A stretch of DNA of 64,000 nucleotides, from positions 37,319,759 through 37,383,758 of the forward strand of contig CAIIXF020000009.1 of the NCBI GenBank assembly GCA_903813345.2, given 5' to 3'. How positions within the stretch are numbered: position 1 is the first letter of the stretch; each line of letters starts with the position of its first letter. The stretch is from Owenia fusiformis. Its lineage: Eukaryota; Annelida; Polychaeta; Sabellida; Oweniidae. This document shows positions 42,301-56,600 of the stretch, in pieces. The notes below the pieces were generated by a model that was not told the DNA's origin, ran no database searches, and worked only from the letters and a program-made list of their open reading frames with translations. The translations under genes and the position numbers were made by a program.

Positions 42301-42878
42301 CAAAAATAATCTAAATTTTTTGTACAAAAGTAAATACACATTGTTTAGTACTAGTCATTGTCCAATATAAAAAGTTTGATAAACAAGGTCTGAAAATATA
42401 GTCTTATGATCTAACATATAGTCTACTATATAATCGCATGCTCTAATACATTGTCTTAGGCCTTCATTTATCCCACATTCACAAGTTTTCAGCCTCAAGT
42501 AAAATTTTAAAACAATTTCAATTGTACACTACCTTAATTGTGATGATTTTATAACAAAAATGCGCCATAGTCCTACTACATACATGATGGACCAAAAATA
42601 TTCTTCTTGGTCTCGGCAAAAAGGAAATAAGCTACATTATATTATAAGTTGACTAGTTACATCCATATGCTTTAATGAAGTGTTATTGTACCTGAGTGTG
42701 ATGCTATTATACATGGACTGGAATTGGATAGACAAAATCTAGCCCATTGGGATAATAATGGAAAGCACCAAATCATTATTCCAAATCCCATTGCTCTGAA
42801 ACTCATTGTGCTGAAACTGCACACTTTAGGGTAATAATAGCTTATCAGATTTAAAGTTACAGGTGAATCTAGGAATAA
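39372..42878. other. AT-rich intergenic region
   Basis: About 3.5 kb with no recognised gene. Open frames at 39695-39919 and around 41703-41955 have no family features and appear fortuitous. A small repeat with CAGGTTTTACTGTA near 41349 resembles sequence at 36856 in the MFSD13A gene, probably another short DNA element. ATGATTTTTAAATGATTTAGTG is locally duplicated near 40800-40850. Confidence 0.45.
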
Positions 42879-42880
42879 TA

Positions 42881-43972
42881 CGAGGGGTGATCCAAAAGTC
42901 TTGGACGCCACGCTCTAACTTTGCTATTTTCTAATATAATTACATGAAACTTTCAGATAATAAAGATGAACATCTTAACAACTTTGTGTATAAGTTTCAA
43001 CAGAAAATAATATATTTTAGCTACTTTTCTAAATAGTTTTTAATACCGGGTCGCAGCCACCCGGAACGGTATTTGAATATAGTAAATCACGTCACAACTG
43101 TTATAATATGGCAAATACTTTAGGTGCAGGTGCATAACCTAACACCATTCATGATATGAGAGAATTTCCGATTTTCAATCTGAGTGTCATCTACCATCAT
43201 CATTTTCACGTATTAAGACCTACTTTTCAACATATTTTCCACGAATTTGAACACATTTTTCATACCGCTTTACCAATGAATGAAAGACATTTATGAAACT
43301 GTCATTGCTTATGTGATACAAATGCTGCTGGAGTGCCACTCTAAACATCATCCAATGAGTAAAAAACATTTTCTTCCAACCCTTCTTTCAACTTCAGAAA
43401 TGGAAGAAAATCGCACAGAGCCATATCTAGACTATATCGTGCATATGGTAGCTGCTCAAGGTCAATAAAAGTGAGAATATCTTGTAGTATACTTTGTTTC
43501 ACTTTGATTTCTTTCATGTTCTCCATTTCAGCAGCCATCTTGGAGCAAAAATGATACCAGAATGAGGGTTGCTTGTCTGATGTCATTTTCTTAGAATTTG
43601 ACATATACAGCCATTGTCATATATGCCATGATATTCAAAACACAATTAATTGATTGCCTAATAACAAAGGAAGTAAACTAACATGGTTTAACATTCAAAA
43701 TTCAAAGAAAGATAGTGGTCAAGGCTTGTGAAACAAGTGAAATGGCGGGAACATTTAAGGCTGAAAGTTGTCATGTGCGTATACCGTTCCGGGTGGCAGG
43801 GTCCCTACATTAAAAACTATCTAGAAAACTACATCAAATATATAATTTCTCCATGAAATTAACACACAAAGTAGTTTGGTTGTTGGTCTTTATTATTGGA
43901 AAGTTTAAAGTAATTTTATCAAAAACCAACAAAATTAGAGCAGGGCGTCCAAGACTTTTGGATCACCCCTCG
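42881..43972 (-). mobile_element. Internally deleted mariner-type element
   Basis: A 1092-bp element flanked by TA (42879-42880, 43973-43974). The ends CGAGGGGTGATCCAAAAGTC are mirrored exactly at 43953-43972, and imperfect complementarity extends about 190 bp inward to CCACCCGGAACGGTAT (43061-43076 versus 43783-43798). On the minus strand it holds the remains of a mariner transposase C-terminus. The ends and coding remnant both fit Tc1/mariner. Confidence 0.88.
43220..43604 (-). pseudogene. Mariner transposase C-terminal remnant
   Basis: Minus-strand translation gives LPYARYSLDMALCDFLPFLK, a decayed form of the YSPDLAPxDFxLFPxLK block around the last catalytic aspartate, then KEGLEENVFYSLDDV. 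Further on, in another frame, comes LVKRYEKCVQIRGKYVEK, the usual mariner C-terminus, with a stop at 43220-43222. The N-terminal HTH and the first catalytic aspartates are missing, and the frame is broken. Confidence 0.85.
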
Positions 43973-43974
43973 TA

Positions 43975-44658
43975 TGTTCTGAGTACATTTTCAGTAGTGA
44001 GTTTTAGACCAATTAGTTCTGGAGTAGGTCTGATGCGTTTTGTTTAGATTTGGATTTTGGAGTGAATGGATAAGAGCTACGGCTTGCACCCAGTCTACAC
44101 AGGGCAAAAAAACATAATCATATCTCAATAATTGCTGTAAACTCTTCACATACTACTACTGACTGCTTTGAAATAAAATAATTATAATACTCTTTTTAAT
44201 TTGACTAGTAATACATGTACTACATTAGCTAACTTAGCTCTATTATATACACGACTTTATGTATACTTTCTACTTTCTAGATAAATGTACAGTGAAGTGT
44301 ACACTAAAATATGCAAAAAATAAACTGCTACAATTACAGTTTACACTAAGTATATGTACAGCTTACACTGCTAAGTCCAGTTTACACTATATGTACATTT
44401 TACACAATAAGCTCAGAATATATGTATCTTGCATTGGCAATGGTGACATATAAAATGTGCTTTTAACTTGTCATATAGGACAAAAGATGTAGTGGTTTAG
44501 CCTTGGTGAAATAAGAAACTCACTATTTCTTTTGAAATGTTCTATTTGTGACATTATACCATCAAAGACCATAATGAATTCACATCAGTGCTTTACACAG
44601 GGAATCCAATTTTTGAATTCTATTCATTTTAGATCAACAATACTTTGTGTATACTGTC
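43975..44658. other. Probable 3' UTR of the giant minus-strand gene
   Basis: Lies between the mariner element and the last exon of the giant gene. It contains repeated CAGTTTACACTAxxTGTACA-type phrases near 44336-44410. No gene was seen. Confidence 0.4.
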
Positions 44659-47600
44659 TCAGGAACTTTCTCTTGATAGACCCCCATCTTTTAATAGCAA
44701 TTGTTCAAGATGTCTGTTCCGTTTCCGTTCAACCACTAGCTGTTGTTGACAGAGTTTAAGTTGAGCTTTACAATGTTCAAGTTCGGTGTTCATACTCCTG
44801 ACTATCTTCTCAGTGTTCTGCTGGGCGCTTATAAACAACTCTAAGGCACCTGAAAGTACAATGTTCCTTCAATGAATCTTAATACTATTTCTTATGTGAT
44901 TCATAGCAAATCCTACAATAGAACCAAACTGCAAATGCATACAAGATGCCATTTGTTCACTCATCTCAAGTTTTCCATTTCTGTATAGTGCAGGCAAAAT
45001 TTGAGTTGGCTGAATGTATAACTTTCAAAATATTTTTCATCATATTTGGCTTATATATTCTGTCACCACCAAAAATTTTACCATTGGCGTTCACCATCTG
45101 TAACAAATGGCAGGTGGTGACATTTTGCATGTTAATACCTTGCTTTTATCAGTATTCACTGAAGTGGTCCTTTGAACTCTTATTTCAAATTATCCAAAAA
45201 TTTAAAAAATCTGCACATGTAAATATCTTCAAAAGAAATTGCTCACCCATTGGAAAGTCTCAAGATCGATTCAGATTGGGACATAACGATTGGATCTAGG
45301 AGTGACTTAGAGGCTGAAAATTGAAATCTATGAGTGAAAATTGAAATCTAGGAGTGATTTAGAGGCTGAAAATTGAAAATATCACTTACTTTCATCATAC
45401 TGACTGCTTTCATTTTCACCTTCATGTTGCATTCCAAGGGTGGGGCTAATAATAGGCTCAACTTGTTGGGATCCTTGGTTTTCAGATGAATGTGAAATTG
45501 CTGTAGGTAGCTTTCCAAGGTTCTCCTCTACTTGGCCAAGTGATGTATTGTCAATACTGTTACTTAATGACTGATTTGTGATTGGGCATGAAACAGTTCC
45601 AGTTGTGATTGTGTTTTGAGCAATCATGCCTTCAGAATCCTGTGTCTTGTCAGTAGGGCTATGTGTATTATCCTGTAACCCATACGTCCCATTGTCAATA
45701 GAGCTTGTGAGTCTATCTGCAATATGTGTAACTTTGTCACTATATGCATCGTGAGTTCTATTTTTCTTTTCTGGTGTGCTTGATTTGGGGTGGTTTTCTT
45801 TAGGGTTCACATCCAAGGACAGAGATACCACAGAGTCTATACTACAGATTGGAGCTGCAGCCTTGGTGTGTTCATTGTAATCTCCCTTATCTCTGCAGGT
45901 AGAAACATTATTACATACTGGATCTATAGTCATTAAAGAGTCCTGGTCACAAATGGTGTCTTTGAGAATACTATCAACAGGATCAAATATCATGTTATCC
46001 TTGTCCTTGTAAGAGGAATTTTCCACTTTATCCTTGTTAGTGGAATTTCCCATTTCATCCTTGTCCCCGTTCTTGGAATTTTCCATTTCACCATTGTCCC
46101 CGTTAGTGGAATTTTCCATGACTGCACTTTGTGGATTTGAGATCTTTGAATCATATTGATTTTTATCGAAGTCATTATCTAAATCAATCTCAGGTTCATC
46201 AACGTCTATTACCAGTGGGTTTGAGACAAGTGAATCATTAAGGGTAACCTTTGGAATATTTTGATTAATATCTGAATCATCTAGGTTGATTTCAGTCTCT
46301 GAAATGTCCATCACCAGCGGTTGCATTCCAATAAAACTGTCACCATCACTTGGTTCATCAATGGATCCTCCTATGTCATTTACAGTTTTATTAGTTTCAT
46401 TATCCAAGCTATTTTGAGGTGTAACACTTGATTTAGCTTTGGAGTCAATTTGAGTGTTAGAGGAATCTTGATTTAATGTTTGGTTGTTGTATAAAGGCTT
46501 GGGGCTGTCATTGAGATCTTCTGTCTTCAAGGGCTGAGAAAGTGGTGCACCACAACACTTAATAGGTGACAACTGACCCAACACTTGTATATTGTCAGGA
46601 TTCACATTTTCCTGTGTCTTAATCTTATTATCATCTACACTGGGGCTTGCGTCATTTTCTAAACATTTTTCTTGCTTAATGGTCAAAGACCTCGTTTTAT
46701 GTGTCTGTAATAAAGTTCTTAGCTGACTAGTATTTGTTGAATGTATCAGGTTGTCACTATCTGGTTTGATCGGCTGCACATTGAGTATACTGTCATTTAT
46801 ATCAGTAAATGGTAGAGGGTCTGTCAATGGACCAGGGCTCAATGTACCTGACAGATCAGATGGTTTAGGCACATCAGTTTGAGGTCCTTCTTTTCCGAAT
46901 CCTACAATCCAATGAAACATTATAAATAATGGCGAACAAAAAATTATTAGCAAATAATTTCTTACAACTAATCAGGCCTCAGGTATTGTTCCGGTTTAAA
47001 AATTACATAATTATATGTACAAGATGAAAATGAACTTTTTAATTCAGAGGACGACATAGGTGTTGTCACATAGCCCTGAAGCCAATTACTTTTAACCTTG
47101 GCTTAATTTGAGCTGTAAGCCTACTAACAGCACTTGTGAAACTTGCTTTTAGGTAAGAACTTTTGATAGCTATGAGTAACTATGCATTTTCTACAAAATT
47201 GTCTGAATAAAGAACTGTTAAGTTGCATCAAGACAGCACAATCATACACAAGTGCTGATATAAGAACTCGTCATCTTACCAATCGATGGAGGTGGTATGT
47301 GTACAGATAGTGGGGAGGGGGTTGTCCTGAGTGTCATCCCTCTACCAGGATATTCAGTGAAGCCTGGTTCCCCAGTCCCTGCATCAGGTTGACTATTTGA
47401 GCTCTCATTTTGCTGTATTCTGAAACAATAGGTCACATGTATGAAGCACTCACTTGATTTTAATGTGGTATAATCACTTCTTAGTTTGCTTTGATAAGTG
47501 TATTATATGTGTATCAGAAACTAGGAATTGCTTTGGAATCACATAAGCTCAACTGTATGTCCAAATTGAAGACGTACTTGAAGATTTTAAAATGTAGTTA

Positions 47601-50600
47601 TATCTTGAAACAATAGATCATGTAAAATTACATATGTAGCAAATATCCTGAAGGCAGCGTGGACAAGTGATCCATATATTCTTAAAATGTATGTTGAAGC
47701 CATTGTTCTGGGAGTTTGGAATGGAGATTGACAGAGTTTGATTAGGCTTGAATGGTTTGGTAGCCAATGATTTACCTTGTTGCATCCGCAGCCTGTTGAT
47801 CATCATCAAGGTAAGCCTTGCTTAGTATGTCAAAGTACTTATCACAATAGAATGTATCATAGGCATCCACCCTGATAGGGTAGGGCACCAAAGCCCTTTC
47901 ACTAGCAGTCCTATAACAAATAAACAATACTTTTATGTGAGGTTTTACTCAATATGTATTTTTATTTCATATTTTATTTTTTATTCATACAATTTAGTCT
48001 GAAGATTCTTCTTGAATAATAAATATTGTAACATAAATATTAAGGTGACACCTTACCTGGTGAGGGACATCAAAGAGACCGTGAAGAGATTCCAAGTGTC
48101 CCTCTCAATACGACTGTACATCCCCTGTTGTTGTCTATTGCCACCATACTGTAGAAGCTCTGTGTGGGAGAATGCATCTGCATGCTTCATTATCATATCA
48201 TCATGTGTGTGATGCATAAACATGTGTACTGTTAGGTATTCACGACATGGTACACACTGTATACACCTGTATCCAGTCTCCGCGCGTAACAGAGCCATAT
48301 CCAGGACCCCTGTCTCTACAGATGTGTATTGCCTTCCATTGATCATGCAGTGATTCCTGTGATACACAGAAGCATGTCGATGTTGTGTGTCATGTCTCTG
48401 TGGGGTGAAATGTTGATGTGGCGTGTCATGTCTCTGTGGGGTGCCATGACGATGTTGTAAGGCATGTCTGAGTGGCATGTCATATCTCTGTGGGGTGCCA
48501 TGCAGATGTGGCATGTCATGTCTCTGTAGGGTGCCATGCAGACGTGATATGTCATGTCTCTGTGGGGTGTCATGTTGTTGTTGTATGTCATGAGGATATG
48601 GCATGTCATGTCGATGTGGTGTGTCATTTCTATGTGGTGTGTCATGTCGCTGTGGTGTAACAATTGTGTGAGGCTCATGACAAGGCCTTAGCTGAGACAT
48701 GGGGCTGTAAGCTTGGCCCACTGGACCATGCTTCTGGTTCCATTCATTAACTAAGCTTGTTAAACCTTGTATTGGGTTAGTTGATGATCCCTGGATCAAC
48801 CTTGGCCTAAAAGGGACTTGATCTTCCAGTGGTGCCATCATATTGTTAGTGTGTGGTGCAGTATTGCCATTTGGTGGCAACATTTGGTCTTCTGGTGGTA
48901 ACAAACTGCCAGTAGGCGGTAACATATTACAGGTTGAAGGTAATCTATTGTCAGTTGGTGGTAACATATTGCCTGTTTGAGCCAATCTATTGTCAGTTGC
49001 TGGTAACATACTGCCAGTTTGAGCCAATCTATTGTCAGTTGGTGGTAACACATTGCCAGTTTGAGCCAATCTATTGTCAGTTGGTGGTAACATATTGTCA
49101 GTTTGAGCCAATCTATTGTCAGTTGGTGGTAACATATTGCCAGTTTGAGCCAATTTATTGTCAGTTGGTGGTAACATATTGTCAGTTTGAGCCAATCTAT
49201 TGTCAGTTGGTGGTAACATATTACCAGATGGAAGTATTGTGTTGTCAGTTGGTGGTAACCTACTGCTAGTTTGTGGCAATCTATTACCAGCTGGTGGTAA
49301 CATAGAGCAACTTGATGGTAAACTATCAGTACTTGGTGCGGTAGGTGGCGATGTATCTCTAGGTGATGGTAACATATCAGTTTTATCCTTTTGGTAATCA
49401 ACTATTTGCCCACAAATACGAAGTGTAACAGTTTCAACTTCAGACTCATTTGGAACTCTGTCCGTATCATGTGACTGGGAGATATGTTGATCTCTTGGAG
49501 AAACCGAGTCATGACAACTAGGGTTGTTTTGTGTCTCTTTGGGATCTGCATAGGTAACCAACTTCTGGAATCCTTCCTTATTTGGATTCTCTCTTTCAGG
49601 ACTTACGACATCTCTTGAGGATTTAGAATTGTGGGTTCCTTGATAATCAGGAGACTTTTGTGAGATCCTTCTTTGGTAATCTTGAGGATGTCTGGGTTCT
49701 AAAAGTTTTGTTAACTCAGGAGTTGAAACACCAGTCATAGGTTGAAATCCTGGGAGGTTCATTTGATGGATACAATGAGGATTTTGTCCCATAGGTTGGC
49801 TTGGTACTCCCTGGTAGATAGGATTTGGGAAGTTTGATGCACCCTGGTGGATTGGATTATTGAAAGGTAGCATGCCTGGTGGAGTGATGTGCCTCTGTGC
49901 CCCATAGTTATGCGGCCCATGTGTTACAGCAGGGATATATGGATGGTACAATGTTGGAGAAAGAGATCTTAGCTGCGGATTTAGTTGCCATCTTGTATTT
50001 CCTTGTGTATGATCTACTTTATTTGCTTTAGACTTATCTTTCAGTCTTTGTTTCTTTTGTTTTCTCATCCGTGGTTTGTTTACTTCTTTCTGGTTGTCTT
50101 TGTCATTTTTTCCTTCACCTCCTGCACCATTCATTACTTCTTCAATAACTCTATCGATATGATCCTGCACTGCAGTTTTTGTACATTGGCTCTTATTATT
50201 CACTGCTATGGATGATGGGGCAACTGGTGCCTGAGTTACCAACGACTCTACATTTTTAGTATGCAACATATGACTGCTACTTGCAGGTATATTAGTTTGC
50301 TCCCTCTCAGGAACAATTGGTGGGTCGACCTTATTGGACTGTTTTTGGACTGAATGTGCAGAACTTTCTGGCTCAGCTGGATTAACAGCATTAGTGGCTA
50401 CCTTCGTTGTATCAACAGTAACATCACTCATAGGTTGAGGTGCTTGTTTCACTTTACTGATGATGAACTTGCTAGAGGGAGAACATTTAGATAGTTCATC
50501 TTTCAGCATTCTAGGATCTTTAATTTGTACATGTTTCTCTTTGAAAACCCAGTTATTGTCCTCATGCGGATATTCCTGAATGGATAACACAGATAGATTC

Positions 50601-53600
50601 TGGTCTGTATCATCTCCACTAGTAGGCCCAACAGTCTTCTGTACACTGCCTTTCTTAGTTTTCTGTTGGAGCTTACTACAATAGTAGTAATATATGTACT
50701 GACTATTAAGATTGGTGTCTGTAGGGTGAGCCCCTTCCAAAGCCATTGATTCATTCGATTTCAGATCATGCTTCTTTTTATTGATATATTCTACAAGCAT
50801 GTCTTCGATGTCTTTAAAGTCAATCAGTTCAAAATGGCTTCCATATACACCTGTCTTGTAAGGCCTCATCTCTGACATACGCTTCCTTTCTGCTTCAGTT
50901 GCAGCATACCATATTTTACTATTAAGGGATGAAATGTTGCCAAGTGCAATCAAATCAACCTTGGGTAGCAGATACTGATTTTCCCTGTATATGAATGGTA
51001 TGTTAAAGCCAGGGAGCACAAATAGGCCACTGATATCAGAATGCCACATTCTTGTAAGAGAAAGCTTGGAATCATGTACATCGAGTTCAGCTTCATCAAT
51101 TTTCCATGCTGGACCCAATGCTTTCTTCTTCTTATGTTTTATTGTTGGGTGAGATGGAGAGGAATCATTCTTCATTTTTGGTGGCCTACCTCTCCTTTTC
51201 TTTGGCTTTACTGATTCATTAGGTGGTTCTACTGAAGCAGAATATGGTTTTCTTACTTTTGCAGTATCAGTTACAACATTTTTGAGGACCCCATTTTCAA
51301 GATCTAGTCCTGGTGAGAGAATAGGCTTACCTAAAGATTTACAGCCTCGTTCCACTCGTTGCTCATTATTTTCTAGTATCTTACTTGTAACTTGTAGGAT
51401 GTTTATATCTCCAATGGTATCACATACCACTTCTTTGGAAGTTGCATTCAAAATGTCTTCTTCTGTATTAATTATTTCATCATTAGGTGTTGAAGTTGGT
51501 GTTGAGCTTAGACATGTTTCCTCTTGAAATTCAACTTCATGGTTAACACAAACCTGTTTCTCAACTTTATCTTCCATAGATTTAGCACTTGTATCATTGT
51601 TAATGACATCAATGGGCTCATTTCCTACTTCAGTTTCAATGGTTTGAGTAGGTTTAAGACAGTGAGTCCCATCAGAGGGCTGTTTCTCAACTTCAGTTTC
51701 AATGGTTTTTGTAGGTTTGAGACACTGAGTCTCATCAAAGGGCTGTTTCTCAACTTCAGTTTCAATGGTTTTTTCAGGTGTAAGACCGTTAGTCCCATCA
51801 AAGGGGTATTCCTCAACTTCAGTAACAATGGTTTTATCAGATGCAACTTCAGTTTCAATGGTTTTATTAGATGTAATACAGTGAGTCTCATCAAAAGGCT
51901 GTTTCCCAACTTCAGTTTTGTTACTCTCCAACATTTCACCATATGGTAAAGTTGTAGACAATGTTTCACTGGCTAAATAGCTATGGTCATTTAGAGAGGC
52001 ATCAATGAACTGTTTCTCAAGTTCATTTCTGGTGGTTCTAGTTGGTGTTGGGTAGTAGTGTGAGTTTCCTTCTTTTGTTTTGTCACAGTTTGAGTTATCT
52101 TTATATGATACAACTGGACACAGTGGTTCATTAGCTACATAGGTATGGTCATTTAGAGTATCATAAGCCTTATTAGATACAATCTCCTTGTCAATATGTT
52201 TTGTAAGGTTCGAATTAGAAATATCCTTGGCAATTGCTTTTTTAATCGCCAATAAACCTTCCTCTATTTTCCTTTTATTGGGTTGTATTTCATAAGGTTT
52301 AGGCTGGTTAACGATACGCGTTTCTCCAATGTCCTTTACTTGCAGCACATCATCTGATACAATCATGTCATTTATGGCGTCATCTCCATCACAATTCCTA
52401 AAGTTATCATTTAGGTTTAAGAGTGCTGTCCTCACTTTTCCAACTTTCTTCTTCGATGACTCTGGTGAAACATTACTATCCTTTAGTGCCTGAATGTCTC
52501 GTGAGCTTATTGTATCCTTGGAATCATTAGATTGATTGAAATCCATTTGCTTTTCACCTTCATTCTGTTTGAAATTAGACACATTAGGTATTCCATGGGT
52601 TGAACATATTTGTTTCTCCATGGGCAATATTGAATATGTGTGATCAATTTCTTCAGTTGATACATTTCTTGGACTAACAAGAGGAGAAGTTGGATCAAAA
52701 ATATTCACATTGGGAATTTGATTTCTAACTGAAAGAGGATTCTTTAATGTTTCTGTCTGTTTCTTCCCAATAAAATGCACATCAGGTAGATCAATATGTT
52801 GCTTACTTTTATTCTCTCTTTCCTCAGTATATGCTTCATAGAGAGTTCTATGCTTTTTTGGTGAATCATTTGCAACACTACTATTTTCTGATGAGGAATC
52901 ACAGGAACTCTCTGCAGATGAATCTTGTGACAACTTCCTCTTGTGCTGCTTTGCAATTGGTGCAAGACATTCCCTTATTTTGTTCAATGAAGAATATTTA
53001 TGTTGAAAAGATTTTAACCTTGGTTTTTTGGTCTTTGAAGTTTCACGATTTTCAGAAATGGGCAGTGTGCTATCAGTCTTTCTAGATCTGAATTGAGTAG
53101 TGAAAGCTTTATCAACAAAATCTTGTTGTTGGAATGTTTCATGTGTTTCTGCTGGTTTATGTTCTTCAGAGGTCTGATATTCAGAATACCAAAATTGTGG
53201 CTCTTCCTTTATGCACATCAGTCCTATATTTGGTATGACCTTGCTTACATTAGTGGAACTCAAATCATCTGGGACAGGTTCTTCTAATATTGTGATGGAA
53301 AGTGTTTCTTGGTCTTTTGGGCTTCTTTGAGTGAGGCTACCAGTCTCTTTAACACCTTTTGAACCTGTGTTCATTTCTTTCTTTTCATTTACCAGATCAA
53401 TGTACTTTGATATGACAAGTGGTTTAACAAATTTACACATGGCTTCCACTGGTTCATTATCTTTACTCACAATTTCTATTGGCTCATCAACTTTATTCAC
53501 AGCTTCAACTGGTTGATCATCTTTACTCACAGCTTGGGCTGGTTTACCATCATTATTCACAGCATCCACATGATCATAAGCTTTAGTCACAGCTTCCACT

Positions 53601-56600
53601 AGCTCATCAAATTTACACATAGCTCCAACTGGTTCATCATCTTTATTCACAGATTGCACTTGTTCATAATCTTTAGTCACAGCTCCGACTGATTCATCAT
53701 CTTTATTGAGAGCATCCACATGTTCATAATCTTTAGTCACGTCTTTCAATGGTTCATCATCGTTACTCAAGACTTCCATCGGCTCATCATCTTTGCTCAC
53801 AACTTCAACTGGTTCAATGTCTTTACTCGAGGGTTCTACTGGTTTATCATCTTTACTCACAGTCGGTTCATTATCTTTACTCAAGGCCTCCACTGGTTCA
53901 TCATCTTTACTCACAGGCTGTATTGATTCATCATCTTTATTGACAGCATCCATATGTTCATAATCTTTATTCACAGCTTCCACTGGTTCATCATCTTTAC
54001 TAAAGGCTTCCACTGGTTTATCATCTTTACTCACATCTTCCACTAGTTCATCATCTTTACTCACAGATTGTATTGGTTCATCATTTTTATTCACAGCATT
54101 CACATATTCATAATCTTTATTCACAGCATTGACATATTCATCATCTTTACTCACAACTTCCAATGGTTCATCTTCTTTACTCAAAGCTTCCACTGGTTCG
54201 TTATCTTTACTTACAGCTTCCACTGGTTTATCATGTTTAGTCCCAGCTTCCATTGGTTCATCTTTACTCACAGCCCCTCTTGGTTTGTCATCTTTACTGA
54301 CAGCTTCGACAAGGTCACCACCTTTACTCACAGCTTCAACTGGCTCATCATCTTTACTCAAGGCTTCCTCTGGCTCATCATCTTTACCCACATCTTCCAC
54401 TAGGTCATCAGCTTTACTCACAGATTCAACTGGCTCATCATCTTTACTCAAAGCTTCCACTGACTCATCATCTTTACTCAAAGCTTCCACTGGCTCATTA
54501 TCTTTACTCAGGGATTCCAATTGCTCTTCATCTTTACTCAAGGCTTCCACTGGCTCATCATCTTTACTCAAGGCTTCCACTGGCTCATCATCTTTACTCA
54601 CAGCATTCACTGGTTCATCATCTTTATTCAAGGGTTCACAATCTTTACTCACAGCTTCCACTAGTTCATCATCTTTACTCACAGCTTTCACTGGTTCATC
54701 ATCTTGATTCAAGACTTCCACTGGTTCACCATCTTTAATCACAGCTTCCACTGGATCAACATCTTCACTCACAGCTTCCACTGACTCATCTTTACTCACA
54801 GCTTCCATTTGTTCATCCTCTTTACTCACAGCTTTCACTGGCTCACCATCTTTACTCACAGCATTCACTGATTCATCATCTTTATTCAAGGGTTCACCAT
54901 CTTTACTCATAGCTTCCATTAGTTCATCCTCTTTACTCACAGCTTTCACTGGTTCATCATCTTTATTCAAGACTTCCACTGGTTCACCATCTTTAGTCAC
55001 AGCTTCCACTGGCTCAACATCTTCACTCACAGCTTCCACTGACTCATCTTTACTCACAGCTTCCATTTGTTCATCCTCTTTACTCCCAGCTTTCACTGGC
55101 TCATCATCTTTACTCACAGCCTCCACTGGTTCATTTTCTTTACTCACAGTCTCCACTGGTTCACTATCTTTACTCACAGCTTCCATTGGTTCATTTTCTT
55201 TACTCACAGCTTCTATTGGTTCCTCATCTTTACCCATACCTTTATATGGCTCATCATCTTTACCCATACCTTCAAATGGCTCATCATCGTTACTCACAGC
55301 TTGCACTGGTAAATCTTCCTTTCTTCTGTCTTCCATACACACATCTTTACTCACAGCTTCCATCAGTTCATAATTTTTACTCACAACCTCCCCCGGTTCA
55401 TCTTCTTTACCCATAGATTCCACTAGTTCATCATATTTACACACCGTTTCCACTTGTGCTTCATCTTTATTCAATGATTCATAGTCTTTAATGACAGCTT
55501 CCTCTGGCTTATTATCTATACTCACACCCTCTACTGATCTACTATCTTTACTTCCTGAGTTCACAAGTTCATCTTTATTTATACCTTCAATTGGTTCATC
55601 ATCTGGATTCATAGTTTCCACTGCTTCTTCATCCTTATTTACAGTTTCCACTGATTTATCATCCTTATTCAAATCTTCCACTAGTTTATCATCTTTTCTA
55701 ACAGCTTCCACTGGTTTATCATCATTTATCACAACTTTGAATGGCTCATGATTATTAATCACAGCATGCACTAGCCCATCGTTTTTACTCCTGTCTTCTA
55801 ATGATTCATCATTTTTACTCCCAAATTCATTTGGTTCATCATCTTTACTCACAGTTTTCACTGATTCAACATTTGTAGTCATAGTTTCCATTGTTTCATC
55901 AAGTTTGCCCAATACTTCTCCTGGGTCAACAACTTTATTCTCTACATGGACTGATCTTTTATGCACATCATTATCTTCATTTGCAACATTTATTTCTCTG
56001 TTTTTCCCCCATTTTTCTTCTTCGTGAGCTTTAGGCTGAAATTCACTGTCAAGGGGATCTTTTTCTGCATTTCCATTAGGATCAAATAAATTTTTAGTTG
56101 TGATATGGGGAACTATTGATTTTTCAAGTGTGTCAAATGCTTTATCAATATCAGCCTCCTTAAACAAATCATTCCCGTCATCATCTGTAAATGAGTTTTC
56201 ATAAGACTCATGCAAATGATCATACCATTTGTTCACATCTCTAAGAGTATTTGCCTTCAGCAGATTGCCAACTTCCTCTTCATACCATTTGGCTGCTATT
56301 TCACCTGGACCTTTTGCATCTTCCAATTCAGCATCTTCATCATTAGCCTTAAATGAATCCTTTTCACATGTGAATTCATGCATTTGATTATTAATTACAT
56401 TTCCAACTGTTGTATCATCATAGAGAGCTATTTCTTCACTGGTATTATTTGATATGGAAACCCTATTAGTGGAATTGTCATTAGCTGAAGTTTTCTTTAA
56501 CACAAATGGAATCAAATCACTATCATCATTGAAGTCTCCATCTACATTGGTGGTTTTATCACACTTGGCATCTACAGTGGAGCCTTGAGGATCACTGGCA

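Noticed and set aside
48934-49401. Overlapping plus- and minus-strand frames at 48472-49401
   Set aside because: Alternate frames of the 42-bp and His-rich minisatellites; only the 48057-58864 frame continues through the exon and splices properly.
54068-54707. Long plus-strand open frames across 53331-55751 (for example 54129-54707)
   Set aside because: They are antisense shadows of the 36-bp coding minisatellite of the minus-strand giant gene; the repeat lacks stops in several frames.
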